Shown in pieces: positions 8,455 through 16,919 of a stretch of 64,000 nt of DNA (positions are counted from its first letter, which is position 1; the number at the start of each line of letters is the position of its first letter). Location of the stretch: the NCBI GenBank assembly GCA_014656495.1, contig BNCN01000011.1, positions 275,547-339,546 on the forward strand, written 5' to 3'. Source of the DNA: Comamonas sp. KCTC 72670 (lineage in GTDB: Bacteria > Myxococcota > Myxococcia > Myxococcales > Myxococcaceae). The notes under the pieces were generated by a model. The model saw only the letters and a program-made list of their open reading frames with translations. It had not been told where the DNA came from and ran no database searches. A program made the position numbers and the translations under genes.

Positions 8455-11400
8455 CTACCTCGCCGCCTTCTTCTTGAGGCTGGGCAGGGCCTTCTTCACG
8501 CGCGCCGCCTCGTTCGAGCCACCCGCGAGCTTCAGGAACGCTTCATACGACGCCACGGCCTGCGGCAGCTCTCCAGGCTCGCGCACCAGCAGGTCCGCGA
8601 GCGCCAGCCGCGCCATGCCGTCCGCGGGCTCCAGCTCCACGGCCTTCAACAGCGCGGCCTTGGCCACGGGCTCCTGCTTCTGCTTGAGCGCCACCATGCC
8701 CAGGGCCAGCTGCGCCCGCCCGTCGAAGGGCGCCAGGCGCACGGCTTCATCCGCGGCGGTGCGGGCGTCCTTCACGGCCCCCGCGCCCAGCAGCGCCCGC
8801 GCCATGGTGGTCCGGGCGAAGGCCTTGTCCCAGACGGTGGGTGCCCGCGCGGCCAGGTCCTCCAGGGTCCTCGCCGCGCCACGGCCGCCCCCGGGGAGCT
8901 GCGCGTACAGCTCCCCCACGCGGCCACAGGTGGCGTCCGGGCCCTCCCGGCGGGCCGCGGCGAAGGCCGCCTCCGCGTTGCCGCTGTTGCCCTGGCGCAT
9001 GAAGGCCAGCGCGATTTCACAGAAGGTGTCCGCGTCCTTCGGGTCCAGCTTGTTGGCGCGCTCCAGCGCGGCGAAGCCGCCCCGCGCGTCACCCGCGCCG
9101 AACAGGATGGCCGCGCGCAGCTTGTGCGCCTCGGCGTCATCCGACGTCAGCTTCACCGAGCGGGCCACCGCCGCCTCCGCGTCCTTCCGGCGGCCCGAGT
9201 GGTAGAGCGCCAGCGCGAAGCCCTTGTGCGCCGCCGCGCTGCCAGGGTTCTCCAGTTGCCAGGCCTCGAACTGCTTGAGCGCCTCCGGCGTCTTGCCCAG
9301 CGACAAGAGCGTCCGCCCCAGCGCGTCGCGGGCCTCGCCGTGCGCGCCATTGCGCTCCACCGCCTGCGTCAGCGGCTTGAGGGCCATGTCTGGCAGCCCG
9401 CGCGCCAGCATCAGCCGCCCCAGCGAGCACGCGCCCTCGTAGTCTCGAGGGTCCTTCTGGGCCTCCTCGAACTGCTGCTGCGCCTTGTCGTAGGCCCGCT
9501 CGCGCCAGTAGAGCTGCCCCAGCGCCAGGCGCATGTCGTTGCGCGGACGCTTCGCCGCCAGCAGCGCCTTCTCCAGCAGCTCGCGGGCCTGGGTGCCATT
9601 GCCCTCGGCGGCGTCCGCCAGGGCCAGCCAGGAGACGGCCTCGGGGGGATAGCGGTCATTCACCCGGGTCCGCGCCAGCTCCGCGCGAGCCCGCTTCCAA
9701 TCCCCGAGCCGCGCGTAGGCGGCGCCGCGCACCAGGGCCACCTTGCGCCCTCCGTCCGCGTCCAGGCGGGTGAGCACCTCGCGCTCGCGGTCGCGGTCCA
9801 GCAGCGTGCGGCCCAGCCCCTCGCGGGCCTCGTCGCTCTTCGGGCGCAGCTTGAGCGCGGCTTCGTAAGCGGCCTGGGCCGCGTCCAGCGTCCCGGCCGC
9901 GCGGCTGGCGGCACCGAGCGCCAGTTGGAACTCGAAGGCCAGCGGCCCCTGCGTCCCCTTCATGAGCAGCGCCCGGGCCTCGGCATGCTTGCCCTGCGCG
10001 GAGAGCAGCTCACCGTGCACCAACTGCTGGCGCGCCTCGAGCCGAGGGGGCAGCTTCGGGTCCTCGGCGAGCTTCGCCACGTCCGCCAGCGCGACGTCCA
10101 GGTCCTGGTACAGCGCGAGCCGCGCCTCCGCCTGGCCGATGCGGGCGAAGGGGTGCTCGGGGGACTTCTTGCGCGCGCGCTCGTACATCTCGATGGCCTG
10201 GGGAAAATCCTCGGAGGCCTTGTAATAATCACCCAGGGCCACCAGCGCGCGGACGTTGGAGGAGGAAGCCCGCAGCGCCCGGTCGAAGCGCTCCAGCGCC
10301 TGCTTCTCGTCCTTCGCCTCCAGCAACAGGCTGCCGGCGAGCGCATGCACCTCCGTGCTCTCCTGCTGCGAGCCGAGCAGCGCGCTTCGCGCCAACGCGC
10401 GTCCCCGCTCGTCCGCGACCAGCACGTTGGTGACGAGCACCAGCCCCGGCGCGCCATCCTTCACCCCCGGCCGCTCCAATGCCTCCAGCGCCTGACGCCG
10501 GTCCTCCGAGGCCTCGCCGTGGTCCGCGAACCGGAGCGCGTGCGCCCACGCCGTCAGGGACCAGACGCGGGTGCTGCTCTCATCCATCTCCTGGGCCTTG
10601 CCCAACTGCGCCAGGGCGGCGTCCAGCGACGCGCCCGTGTCCTGGAGGATGAGGTCCTCGGCCCGGGCCAGCGTCTCGTTCAGCGTCTGCCCGCCCTGCT
10701 TCGCGCGGATGTTGATGAAGCTGACGATGACGATGGCCAGCACCACCACGCCCACCACCGCGCCGGCGACCTTCACGCCGTGCCGGGCGATGAACGACGT
10801 CTTGGCGGCCTCGCGCGCCAGCTTGGCCCGGAGTTCCTTCTCGTACTCCGCCGTGAGGGTTTCCGTGTCCGGCTTGCGGGCCTTCGACTTCGCCGCGCCC
10901 GAGGCGGGCGCCGCGTCCGGGATGTCCTCGAGCAGCGAGCGCTTGCCCACCGCGGAGGTCCGCGCCGCGGGGGTGGCGACCGCGCGGGGCGTCGCCGCCG
11001 TGGGCTCGGGGGGAGGGAGGTCTCCAAGGAGCCCGCCCGCGCCAGCCGACGCCGCGGCATCCGCCGCGATGGCCTCCGCCACGGAGGCGGGTTCATCATG
11101 GGCCTCGGGCCGCGACGCCTCGGCGTCCGGCTCCGCGCCAGAATCCAGCGGCGAGGGAGCGTCCTCCGAGCCCGCGGCCCGAGCGGTGTCGGCCCCCTGC
11201 CCCGCTTCACCGTCCTGCGCGGCAAGGTCCTGCCCGTCGGAGGTCTCGCCCCCGGGTGCGCCTGCGTCAGGTGCCTCGGAAGCCGCGCGCCGCGCGTCCT
11301 GCGGGGGCGCCTCCTCATCGTCTCCCAGGTTCAAATCGAGGCTCGGAACCTCCGAGCCCAACGCGGTCTGCGACACTGGCACGCGACGGTCCAGCAGCCC

Positions 11401-12234
11401 CAACGCCGCGCCCGCGTCACGGGCCGGCGCCGAATGGTCCACGCCGTCGCCGTGCGGCTTGTCGGTCCCCACCTGAGCGGCTTCGGCGCCACGTGGGGAG
11501 GCATCACCCTGCGGGGCCGTCTCTGCGCCGCGTGAGGACGCGTTGCCCGAGGACTCCGCCCCGGCGCCACTCCCGGAGGACTCCTCCGACGAAGCAGCCT
11601 CACCGCCCTCGGCCGACCCCGCGCCGTCCGGGCCTTCCTCACTCCGCCCCGCCGACTTCACCTTCGCGGCCTCCCCCAGCGCCGCGGCCCGCCGTCGCGC
11701 GGCGGCCATGGGCGCCGCGGGGGACGAGGACGCCTCCGGCTCGGCCTTGGGCTCCTCGGCCGGCGCATCCTCCTCCGCCGCGGGCTTCTCCAAGCCCATC
11801 AGGTCCGCGAACACGGGGGCGGGCCCACCCGCCAGCGCCTGTTGCGCCTGGTCCAGCCAGTTCTTCACGCGCCCGTCGTTGGGCTGCAGCGCCACGGCCT
11901 TGCGAAGGATGGGCAGCGCGGACCGGTACAGTCCGCGCTGCAGCAACACCTCGCCAATCAGGTTGTAGGCGTAGGGGTTGTCCTTCTCGATGGAGATGGC
12001 CTGGTCGAACTGCTCCATCGCCTCGGCGGGACGGCCCTGTTGAATGAGGCCCTTGCCCCACAACACGCGCCCCACGATGGACGCGGGGTGGTGGGAGATG
12101 CCTTGTCCGCAGACCTCGATGGCGCGCGCGGCGTCCCCCTTTTCCAGCAGGGCCTTGGCGAGTTCGACGAATACGGAAGAAGTGGGGTCCTGCCGGAGGA
12201 GCTGCTCGTAACGCTCCACCATCGACTTGGCCAT
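8455..12234 (-). CDS. Large membrane-anchored TPR protein
   Basis: The 1259-residue product starts at the ATG at 12234 (MAKSMVERYEQLL). It has an N-terminal cytoplasmic TPR block (residues 1-135), a low-complexity acidic Ala/Glu/Ser/Pro stretch (about 150-430), a single transmembrane helix near 484-508 (VVGVVVLAIVIVSFINI), then about 740 residues of TPR repeats that should be periplasmic. This resembles the domain plan of the protein at 18440-23353. TPR superhelices are scaffolds, and myxobacterial motility and secretion machines use several. The exact role is unknown. The small membrane protein at 8073 follows directly. Confidence 0.8.
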   Translation of the reverse strand: MAKSMVERYEQLLRQDPTSSVFVELAKALLEKGDAARAIEVCGQGISHHPASIVGRVLWGKGLIQQGRPAEAMEQFDQAISIEKDNPYAYNLIGEVLLQRGLYRSALPILRKAVALQPNDGRVKNWLDQAQQALAGGPAPVFADLMGLEKPAAEEDAPAEEPKAEPEASSSPAAPMAAARRRAAALGEAAKVKSAGRSEEGPDGAGSAEGGEAASSEESSGSGAGAESSGNASSRGAETAPQGDASPRGAEAAQVGTDKPHGDGVDHSAPARDAGAALGLLDRRVPVSQTALGSEVPSLDLNLGDDEEAPPQDARRAASEAPDAGAPGGETSDGQDLAAQDGEAGQGADTARAAGSEDAPSPLDSGAEPDAEASRPEAHDEPASVAEAIAADAAASAGAGGLLGDLPPPEPTAATPRAVATPAARTSAVGKRSLLEDIPDAAPASGAAKSKARKPDTETLTAEYEKELRAKLAREAAKTSFIARHGVKVAGAVVGVVVLAIVIVSFINIRAKQGGQTLNETLARAEDLILQDTGASLDAALAQLGKAQEMDESSTRVWSLTAWAHALRFADHGEASEDRRQALEALERPGVKDGAPGLVLVTNVLVADERGRALARSALLGSQQESTEVHALAGSLLLEAKDEKQALERFDRALRASSSNVRALVALGDYYKASEDFPQAIEMYERARKKSPEHPFARIGQAEARLALYQDLDVALADVAKLAEDPKLPPRLEARQQLVHGELLSAQGKHAEARALLMKGTQGPLAFEFQLALGAASRAAGTLDAAQAAYEAALKLRPKSDEAREGLGRTLLDRDREREVLTRLDADGGRKVALVRGAAYARLGDWKRARAELARTRVNDRYPPEAVSWLALADAAEGNGTQARELLEKALLAAKRPRNDMRLALGQLYWRERAYDKAQQQFEEAQKDPRDYEGACSLGRLMLARGLPDMALKPLTQAVERNGAHGEARDALGRTLLSLGKTPEALKQFEAWQLENPGSAAAHKGFALALYHSGRRKDAEAAVARSVKLTSDDAEAHKLRAAILFGAGDARGGFAALERANKLDPKDADTFCEIALAFMRQGNSGNAEAAFAAARREGPDATCGRVGELYAQLPGGGRGAARTLEDLAARAPTVWDKAFARTTMARALLGAGAVKDARTAADEAVRLAPFDGRAQLALGMVALKQKQEPVAKAALLKAVELEPADGMARLALADLLVREPGELPQAVASYEAFLKLAGGSNEAARVKKALPSLKKKAAR

Positions 12235-12323
12235 TGCGCTCGCGACTCCGGTGCTCGGGCGGGGAGCCGGACCATAGCACCCCTCTCTCGTCCGGGGCTG
12301 CTGCCGGGTGCTACCCTGGGGGC

Positions 12324-12746
12324 GTGAATCGCCTGCCTGCCCTGCTCCTCGCGCTCGTCCTCGGAGCGTGCGCAACCACGGTCAAGAAATCCAACCTGGA
12401 AGCACTCAAGCCCACCGTCGAGCGCTTTCACCAGGCCGTCCGCTGGAAGGACTTCCGGAGCGCCGCCCGCATCATCGTTCCGGAGCGCCGCAAGGACTTC
12501 CAGAAGACCCGCCTCAAGCTCAACGACGACAAGGACTTGTCCGTCACCGACTACGAAATCGAGGACGTGAAGCTGTCCGACGACGGGCTGCGCGCCACGG
12601 TGCAGAGCCGCATCCAGTGGATGCGCCTGCCCTCGGCCTCCGAGCACACCGCCATCGTCACCTCGGAGTTCATCTACCGGGACGGGGCGTGGCTTTTGGA
12701 GAGCCAGGAGGACGGGCCATTCGAGGGCGAGCTGCCAGCGCCCTGA
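12324..12746 (+). CDS. Putative lipoprotein, NTF2-like fold possible
   Basis: This 140-residue protein starts at the GTG at 12324, with a G-rich ribosome site just upstream. The leader ends in a lipobox (LVLGAC), so the mature protein should be lipidated. The remaining ~120 residues form one domain with a helix-rich start (LKPTVERFHQAVRWKDF) and strands such as ATVQSRIQWMRL and TSEFIYRDGAWLLES. That pattern recalls SnoaL/NTF2-like or DUF4440-like proteins, but I am not certain. It diverges from the large TPR gene over 89 bases. Confidence 0.6.
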   Translation: MNRLPALLLALVLGACATTVKKSNLEALKPTVERFHQAVRWKDFRSAARIIVPERRKDFQKTRLKLNDDKDLSVTDYEIEDVKLSDDGLRATVQSRIQWMRLPSASEHTAIVTSEFIYRDGAWLLESQEDGPFEGELPAP

Positions 12747-12765
12747 GGCACACCGTCCCCCCAAA

Positions 12766-12978
12766 AAGAAACCGCCCACCGTCTCGGGGCCGGCCGAGGC
12801 GGTGGGCGTCGGGAGCTCCCCGATGGAGCGCCCTACAAGAAACCGCCCACCGTCTCGGGGCCGGCCGAGACGGGGGGCGTCGGGAACTCCCCCATGGAGT
12901 GCCCTACAAGAGTCCGCCCGCCGTCTCGGGGCCGGCCGAGACGGAGGGCGTCGGGAGCTCCCCAATGGAGCGCCCTAC
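12766..12978. repeat. Three tandem 71-bp hairpin repeats between convergent genes
   Basis: Three adjacent 71-bp copies run 12766-12836, 12837-12907 and 12908-12978. Each begins AAG, contains a near-perfect 14-bp inverted repeat (GCCCACCGTCTCGG with arm CCGAGACGGTGGGC, one mismatch per copy) around a GGCC-type centre, and ends in a segment like GGAGCGCCCTAC. The array sits between the lipoprotein gene and the convergent epimerase gene, so it may act as a bidirectional terminator or mRNA-end stabiliser. A matching tail, GGGAGCGCCCTAC, recurs once near 15172-15184. No spacers are present, so this is not CRISPR. Confidence 0.9.
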
Positions 12979-13154
12979 AGTTTGACGGAGCGACACCGTT
13001 TGCCGGGCCCGTGTCGCCGCGCCGTGATGGGCAGCACCTAGAGCAATGGGAGTGCCAAGCCCCCATCCCCCGCGAGGCACCGTCAAAGCGCTGGAGATTC
13101 AAGGGCTTGCACGTCACCGGGCTCGACGCATCCCTGCCCCAGGGAGCGGAGCCG

Positions 13155-13213
13155 TGACACCTGTGTCAGTGCACCCCGGGCAGGGCGCCGCGCCGGGGGT
13201 GACACGGATGTCA
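13155..13213. promoter_or_regulatory. Paired TGACA-type palindromes flanking a GC hairpin
   Basis: A perfect palindrome TGACACCTGTGTCA (13155-13168) and a second, TGACACGGATGTCA (13200-13213), are separated by 31 bases containing complementary CACCCCGG and CCGGGGGTG arms. The site lies 22 bases past the end of the epimerase gene, between convergent genes. It could be a structured terminator or a dimeric regulator site; its position favours the terminator. Confidence 0.4.
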
Positions 13214-13235
13214 GGGGGCTTGGACTTCCGGGAGG

Positions 13236-14159
13236 CTAGTCGCCCTGGACGGAGCGGATGGTGTCGCGCATGGAGTGGCGCGGCTTCCAGGCCACGTCCT
13301 TCACCCAGCGGCTGCCATCCACGGCGCAGAGGAACTGGATGTGGTCCAGCTCCGGCGGCGGGAAGTTGGCGAGCCGGTACTTGAAGAGCATGCCCAGCAG
13401 CGGGCGCGCCACCGGGTGCGGCACGGGGATGGGCGAGTTCCCCAGCTCCCGCATCACCGAGGACAGGGGCACCTCGCCCGGGCCCACGACGTTGTAGACG
13501 CCCTTGGGCTCGGGGCGGAGCGCCTCCACCATGGCGCGCGCCACGTCCTCCACGTGGATGAGCTGCACCATCGGGTCGAAGCCCGCCATCATCCAGGGCC
13601 TGCGCATGCGCAGGTAGTTGGACGGCGCGTTCTTGATGGTGGGCCCCACGATGTGGACGGGCCGGAGGATGACCGTCTCGATGTGGGGGTGCTTCCAGAA
13701 GAAGCTGTGCGCCAGCATGTCCACTTCGATGAGGTCGCGCACGCCCGAGAAGCGGCTGGCGGCCATCAACGGCGCGTCTTCCGTGAGGAAGTTGGAGTTG
13801 TCCGGGCTGGGGCCGTAGACGTTGGCCGACGAGAGCACGACGACCTTCTTCACGCCGTACTTCGCGCAGTACTCCAACAGGCGCGTGGTGCCCACGACGT
13901 TGAACGAGTGGTGCTCCTCCTCGCTCATCCGCGGGTCATGCATGATGCCCATGTGGATGACGGCGCGGATCTCGTTCTTCCGGAACACGTCCTCCGCCTT
14001 CTTCTTGCGGAGGTCCAGCTCGTACATCTCGACGTCCTTCGGCTTGCCCATGAAGGGGCGCCGGTCGATGCCGATGATGCGCTCGTGCTTGTGCAGCAGC
14101 TTCGCGAGGGTGCGGCCGAGGTTGCCGCTGATGCCCGTGACGACGACGGCCGGTCTCAT
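13236..14159 (-). CDS. NAD(P)-dependent epimerase/dehydratase (extended SDR family)
   Basis: This 307-residue protein starts at the ATG at 14159 behind a GGGGAGG ribosome site. The N-terminus has the Rossmann signature VTGISGNLGR. Downstream are IHMGIMHDPRM, VVVLSSANVYGP (the SDR active-site strand and serine region), and ILRPVHIVGP, all typical of nucleotide-sugar epimerases and related reductases. The substrate is not predictable. It is the last gene of a minus-strand run with an acyltransferase, a polysaccharide deacetylase, GT2 and an FAD oxidoreductase, which suggests a part in surface glycan or glycolipid formation. Confidence 0.85.
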   Translation of the reverse strand: MRPAVVVTGISGNLGRTLAKLLHKHERIIGIDRRPFMGKPKDVEMYELDLRKKKAEDVFRKNEIRAVIHMGIMHDPRMSEEEHHSFNVVGTTRLLEYCAKYGVKKVVVLSSANVYGPSPDNSNFLTEDAPLMAASRFSGVRDLIEVDMLAHSFFWKHPHIETVILRPVHIVGPTIKNAPSNYLRMRRPWMMAGFDPMVQLIHVEDVARAMVEALRPEPKGVYNVVGPGEVPLSSVMRELGNSPIPVPHPVARPLLGMLFKYRLANFPPPELDHIQFLCAVDGSRWVKDVAWKPRHSMRDTIRSVQGD

Positions 14160-14194
14160 GGTGCCTCCCCTCTTAGCACCGCCGGACGCGCCGC

Positions 14195-15049
14195 TCACCA
14201 GAACACGCCCCGGCGCTCCTTGAGGCCCTGGTGGAGCATGGACTGGATGGACGCCTTCACCGTGCGGACCTTCTTGTCCAGCTCGCTGTCCTCGTCATCC
14301 GGGCGGCCGGAGAAGCGCAGCGGCTCCCCGAAGTAGATGCGGTACTTCGTGGGCAGGGGGATGGGCAGGCCCGTGGGGGTGATGGGGAAGGACGGGAAGC
14401 CCAGCAGCTTCGCCACCGGCTTGAGGTCCATCAGCGCGGGGGCCTGCTCCTCGGCGCCCACGACGGCCACGGGGACGATGGGGGTGTTCGTCTCCAGCGC
14501 CAGCCGCATGAAGCCCAGGCCGAACTCCTGCAACTGGTAGCGCTGGGGCCACAGCTTGTTGATGCCGCGCGCGCCCTCCGGGAAGACGAGGATGGCCTCC
14601 TCCGACTCCAGGAGCCGCCGGCAGTTCTCCGGCGTGCCGACAATCTGCCCCACGCGCGCCATGAAGGTGGACACGTACGGGAGCGACGGCACCCACTTCT
14701 CCACCATGCTGCGGATGGCGCGGGGCGGGCTGGCCTCCAGCATCATCGACACGCCAATCATGGCGCCGTCCATGGGCAGCTGGCCGGAGTGGTTGGACAC
14801 CAGCAGCACCCGGCCGGCGGGAACGTTCTCGATGCCGTACGCCTCCACGCGGAAGTAGTTCCGGTAGAGCCACAGGAGCGGGGCCACCGCGGACAGGCTG
14901 TAGTCCAGGTCGAAGCCGAACGGGTCCACCCCGTACTCGTTCCCCGGGCGGGCCAGGGCCTGGAGCCGCTGCTTCTGCTCGTCGTTGGCGAGCCGGTCCG
15001 TCCACTCGCGCAGGCCCTTCTTCACTCGGTCGGTGACGTTCTCCAGCAT
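14195..15049 (-). CDS. Lysophospholipid acyltransferase-family protein
   Basis: This 284-residue protein carries the acyltransferase signatures SNHSGQLPMDGAM (catalytic His region) and FPEGARG (acceptor phosphate binding), plus PIVPVAVVGAEEQ. These mark the PlsC-like superfamily, in the branch often seen in actinobacteria and myxobacteria. It probably transfers an acyl chain to a lysophospholipid or related acceptor at the inner membrane. It ends 35 bases before the epimerase start on the same strand. No signal peptide is seen; hydrophobic stretches suggest peripheral membrane association. Confidence 0.85.
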   Translation of the reverse strand: MLENVTDRVKKGLREWTDRLANDEQKQRLQALARPGNEYGVDPFGFDLDYSLSAVAPLLWLYRNYFRVEAYGIENVPAGRVLLVSNHSGQLPMDGAMIGVSMMLEASPPRAIRSMVEKWVPSLPYVSTFMARVGQIVGTPENCRRLLESEEAILVFPEGARGINKLWPQRYQLQEFGLGFMRLALETNTPIVPVAVVGAEEQAPALMDLKPVAKLLGFPSFPITPTGLPIPLPTKYRIYFGEPLRFSGRPDDEDSELDKKVRTVKASIQSMLHQGLKERRGVFW

Positions 15050-15179
15050 GGGGGCTCTTTACACCACCGGCCCCGCCGCCGGGAGTGGCCCGCAACCCAG
15101 GACATGGCAACGGGGCCCCTCGGACACCCCAGCGCCGCGCGGAAGTACGCTGTCGGACAGGAGCCCGGGTGGGAGCGCC

Positions 15180-16118
15180 CTACACCGTGGCGGACAGGCG
15201 CCCGGCGGCGTCGCGGAGCGTGACGACCTCGCGCTCCGCCTTCAGCCAGCCGAACACCTCACGCAGGCGCGCCATCTTCTGCGAGGCGCTGACGCGCAAA
15301 TCCCGCTGCTGCCGGACCAGCTCCGGGGGAATCCCATCCGACGCGTCCAGCACGTCCACGCCGTGCAGCTCGAAGTTGAAGAGGGTGTCCCGGCGGCACG
15401 TGCGCCAGAGCTGGCGCAGCGAGGCCCGGGGCAGCGTGGTGGCGAAGGTGCCGATGAGCGGGAAGCGCAGGGCGGGCGTCACCGTCATGGGCAGCTCCAG
15501 CACGGCGCCCTCGCCCCGCCGGTAGGGCTGCGCGGGGTCGGGCCGGTACGGCACCCGGGGCGCCAGCAGCACACGGGGCGTGTCCAGCACGGAGCGGGAT
15601 GGACGTCCCAGCACCGACAGCGCTCCCATCACCGCCGCCTTGGCCGCGTAGTACGGCGCGGCGGGAAAGGCCGACGAGCCATAGCGGTAGCCCAGCGCCG
15701 CCGTGGCCGCGTACAGGTCCGCGTTCAACGTGTAGCCCGGGGCCCGGAACCCCACGGGACGCACGCCCGTGGCGGCGAGGATGGCGGCGTCCGCGCGCGA
15801 GAGGTCCTGGAGGATGGCCTCCGCCCCCCGCCGCGTCAGGGCGTAGTCGTGGGCGTGGCTGTGGCTGGCCACCTCGATGCCCGCTTCATGGGAGGCGCGC
15901 ATGCCCACGGCGGCAGCGGGGTCGGACTCCAGGTCCTCGCCGATGACGAAGAAGGTCCCGGGCGCCCCCAACCCGTCCAGCAGCTCGCGGAAGCGAGGCA
16001 CCGCCACCGCGTGCACCAGCGAGCGCGCGCGGTCGTCGAGCATCGACTCCGGCAGGCCGTGGATCCGGCAGTAGTGGGGCAGCGAGTCGAGGTCGACGGA
16101 GATGGACGCCAGCCGCAC
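15180..16118 (-). CDS. Polysaccharide deacetylase-family protein
   Basis: I chose the GTG at 16118 (protein VRLASISVDLDSL), with GGGGAGGGG upstream, giving 312 residues. The NodB-fold motifs are visible: SVDLDS (metal-binding Asp region), ASHSHAHDY (metal-binding His pair) and FRAPGYTLN (the R-x-P-G motif). Family enzymes remove N- or O-acetyl groups from glycans. The ribosome site overlaps the end of the GT2 gene, 17 bases upstream, so the two are tightly linked. The deacetylase target is unknown. Confidence 0.85.
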   Translation of the reverse strand: MRLASISVDLDSLPHYCRIHGLPESMLDDRARSLVHAVAVPRFRELLDGLGAPGTFFVIGEDLESDPAAAVGMRASHEAGIEVASHSHAHDYALTRRGAEAILQDLSRADAAILAATGVRPVGFRAPGYTLNADLYAATAALGYRYGSSAFPAAPYYAAKAAVMGALSVLGRPSRSVLDTPRVLLAPRVPYRPDPAQPYRRGEGAVLELPMTVTPALRFPLIGTFATTLPRASLRQLWRTCRRDTLFNFELHGVDVLDASDGIPPELVRQQRDLRVSASQKMARLREVFGWLKAEREVVTLRDAAGRLSATV

Positions 16119-16135
16119 GGTGCGCCCCTCCCCGC

Positions 16136-16846
16136 TCAGGTCCCGCGCACGCGGATGACGTAGAACAGCTTGCCCACGTTCTTGAGCACGTTGGGCACGC
16201 GCTTGAACAGGTGGATGGACGGCTGGCGCTTCTCGTGGAGCTGGATGGGAATCTCCACCACGCGGAGCCCCTCGCGCCACGCGCGGATGACGAACTCGCT
16301 GGCGAACACGTCCATGTCCACCACGCACTTCTGGATGACGGGCAGCAGCGCCTCGCGGCGGAACGCCTTCAAGCCGTGCGTGTCGGTGCCCTGGAAGCCC
16401 AGCGCCACCTTGAGCAGCTTGTTGTGCACGCGCGTGGCGGCCCGGCGAATCAGCGGGCGCTGATCACTGGCGCCCTTGGCCGCCTTGGAGCCCACCACCA
16501 TGTCCGCCTCGTCCCGCTCCAACCGCGGCAGCGCCGCGTCGTAGAAGGTCAGGTCACACAGGTCGATTTCATCGCAGATGACGTAGGTGCCCCGGGCCTT
16601 GAGGATGCCGGCCTTGAGCGCCACCCCGTAGTTGGGCGTCTCCGAGTGGAACCAGCGCAGGCGCGGGTTCTTCGCGCACAGGTCCTCGAGGATGGCGGGC
16701 GTTGCGTCGCGCGAGCCGTTCTCCGCGAAGATGATTTCGTAGTCGAGCCCGCGTGCATCCAGCCCCTGGCGCAACTCCTCCGCCGCCGAGGCGATGATGG
16801 ACTCCTCGTTGTAGACAGGGATGACGACGGTGAGGTGCGGGGCCAT
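16136..16846 (-). CDS. Family 2 glycosyltransferase
   Basis: The 236-residue protein has a GT-A fold: VVIPVYNEE at the N-terminus, FAENGSRDAT, and a CDEIDL segment in the place of the metal-binding DxD. It ends without transmembrane helices. The pattern is close to polyprenyl-phosphate mannosyl/glucosyl transferases of the DPM1/GtrB type, though the membrane part of GtrB is absent. It probably transfers a sugar from an NDP donor to a lipid carrier. It lies 17 bases ahead of the deacetylase and 73 bases after the FAD oxidoreductase, on the same strand. Confidence 0.87.
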   Translation of the reverse strand: MAPHLTVVIPVYNEESIIASAAEELRQGLDARGLDYEIIFAENGSRDATPAILEDLCAKNPRLRWFHSETPNYGVALKAGILKARGTYVICDEIDLCDLTFYDAALPRLERDEADMVVGSKAAKGASDQRPLIRRAATRVHNKLLKVALGFQGTDTHGLKAFRREALLPVIQKCVVDMDVFASEFVIRAWREGLRVVEIPIQLHEKRQPSIHLFKRVPNVLKNVGKLFYVIRVRGT

Positions 16847-16919
16847 GAACTCGAATCCGGATGGCTAACACGCCCCAGGCCACCCGTCGACACCTTGCGA
16901 CGGGCGGACAGGAGAGATG

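Noticed and set aside
8377..11535. A 1052-residue plus-strand frame
   Set aside because: Antisense shadow of the large TPR gene; low-complexity Arg/Leu/Gln sequence.
12766..12978. CRISPR array
   Set aside because: The repeats are directly adjacent 71-bp units with no spacers and no cas genes nearby.
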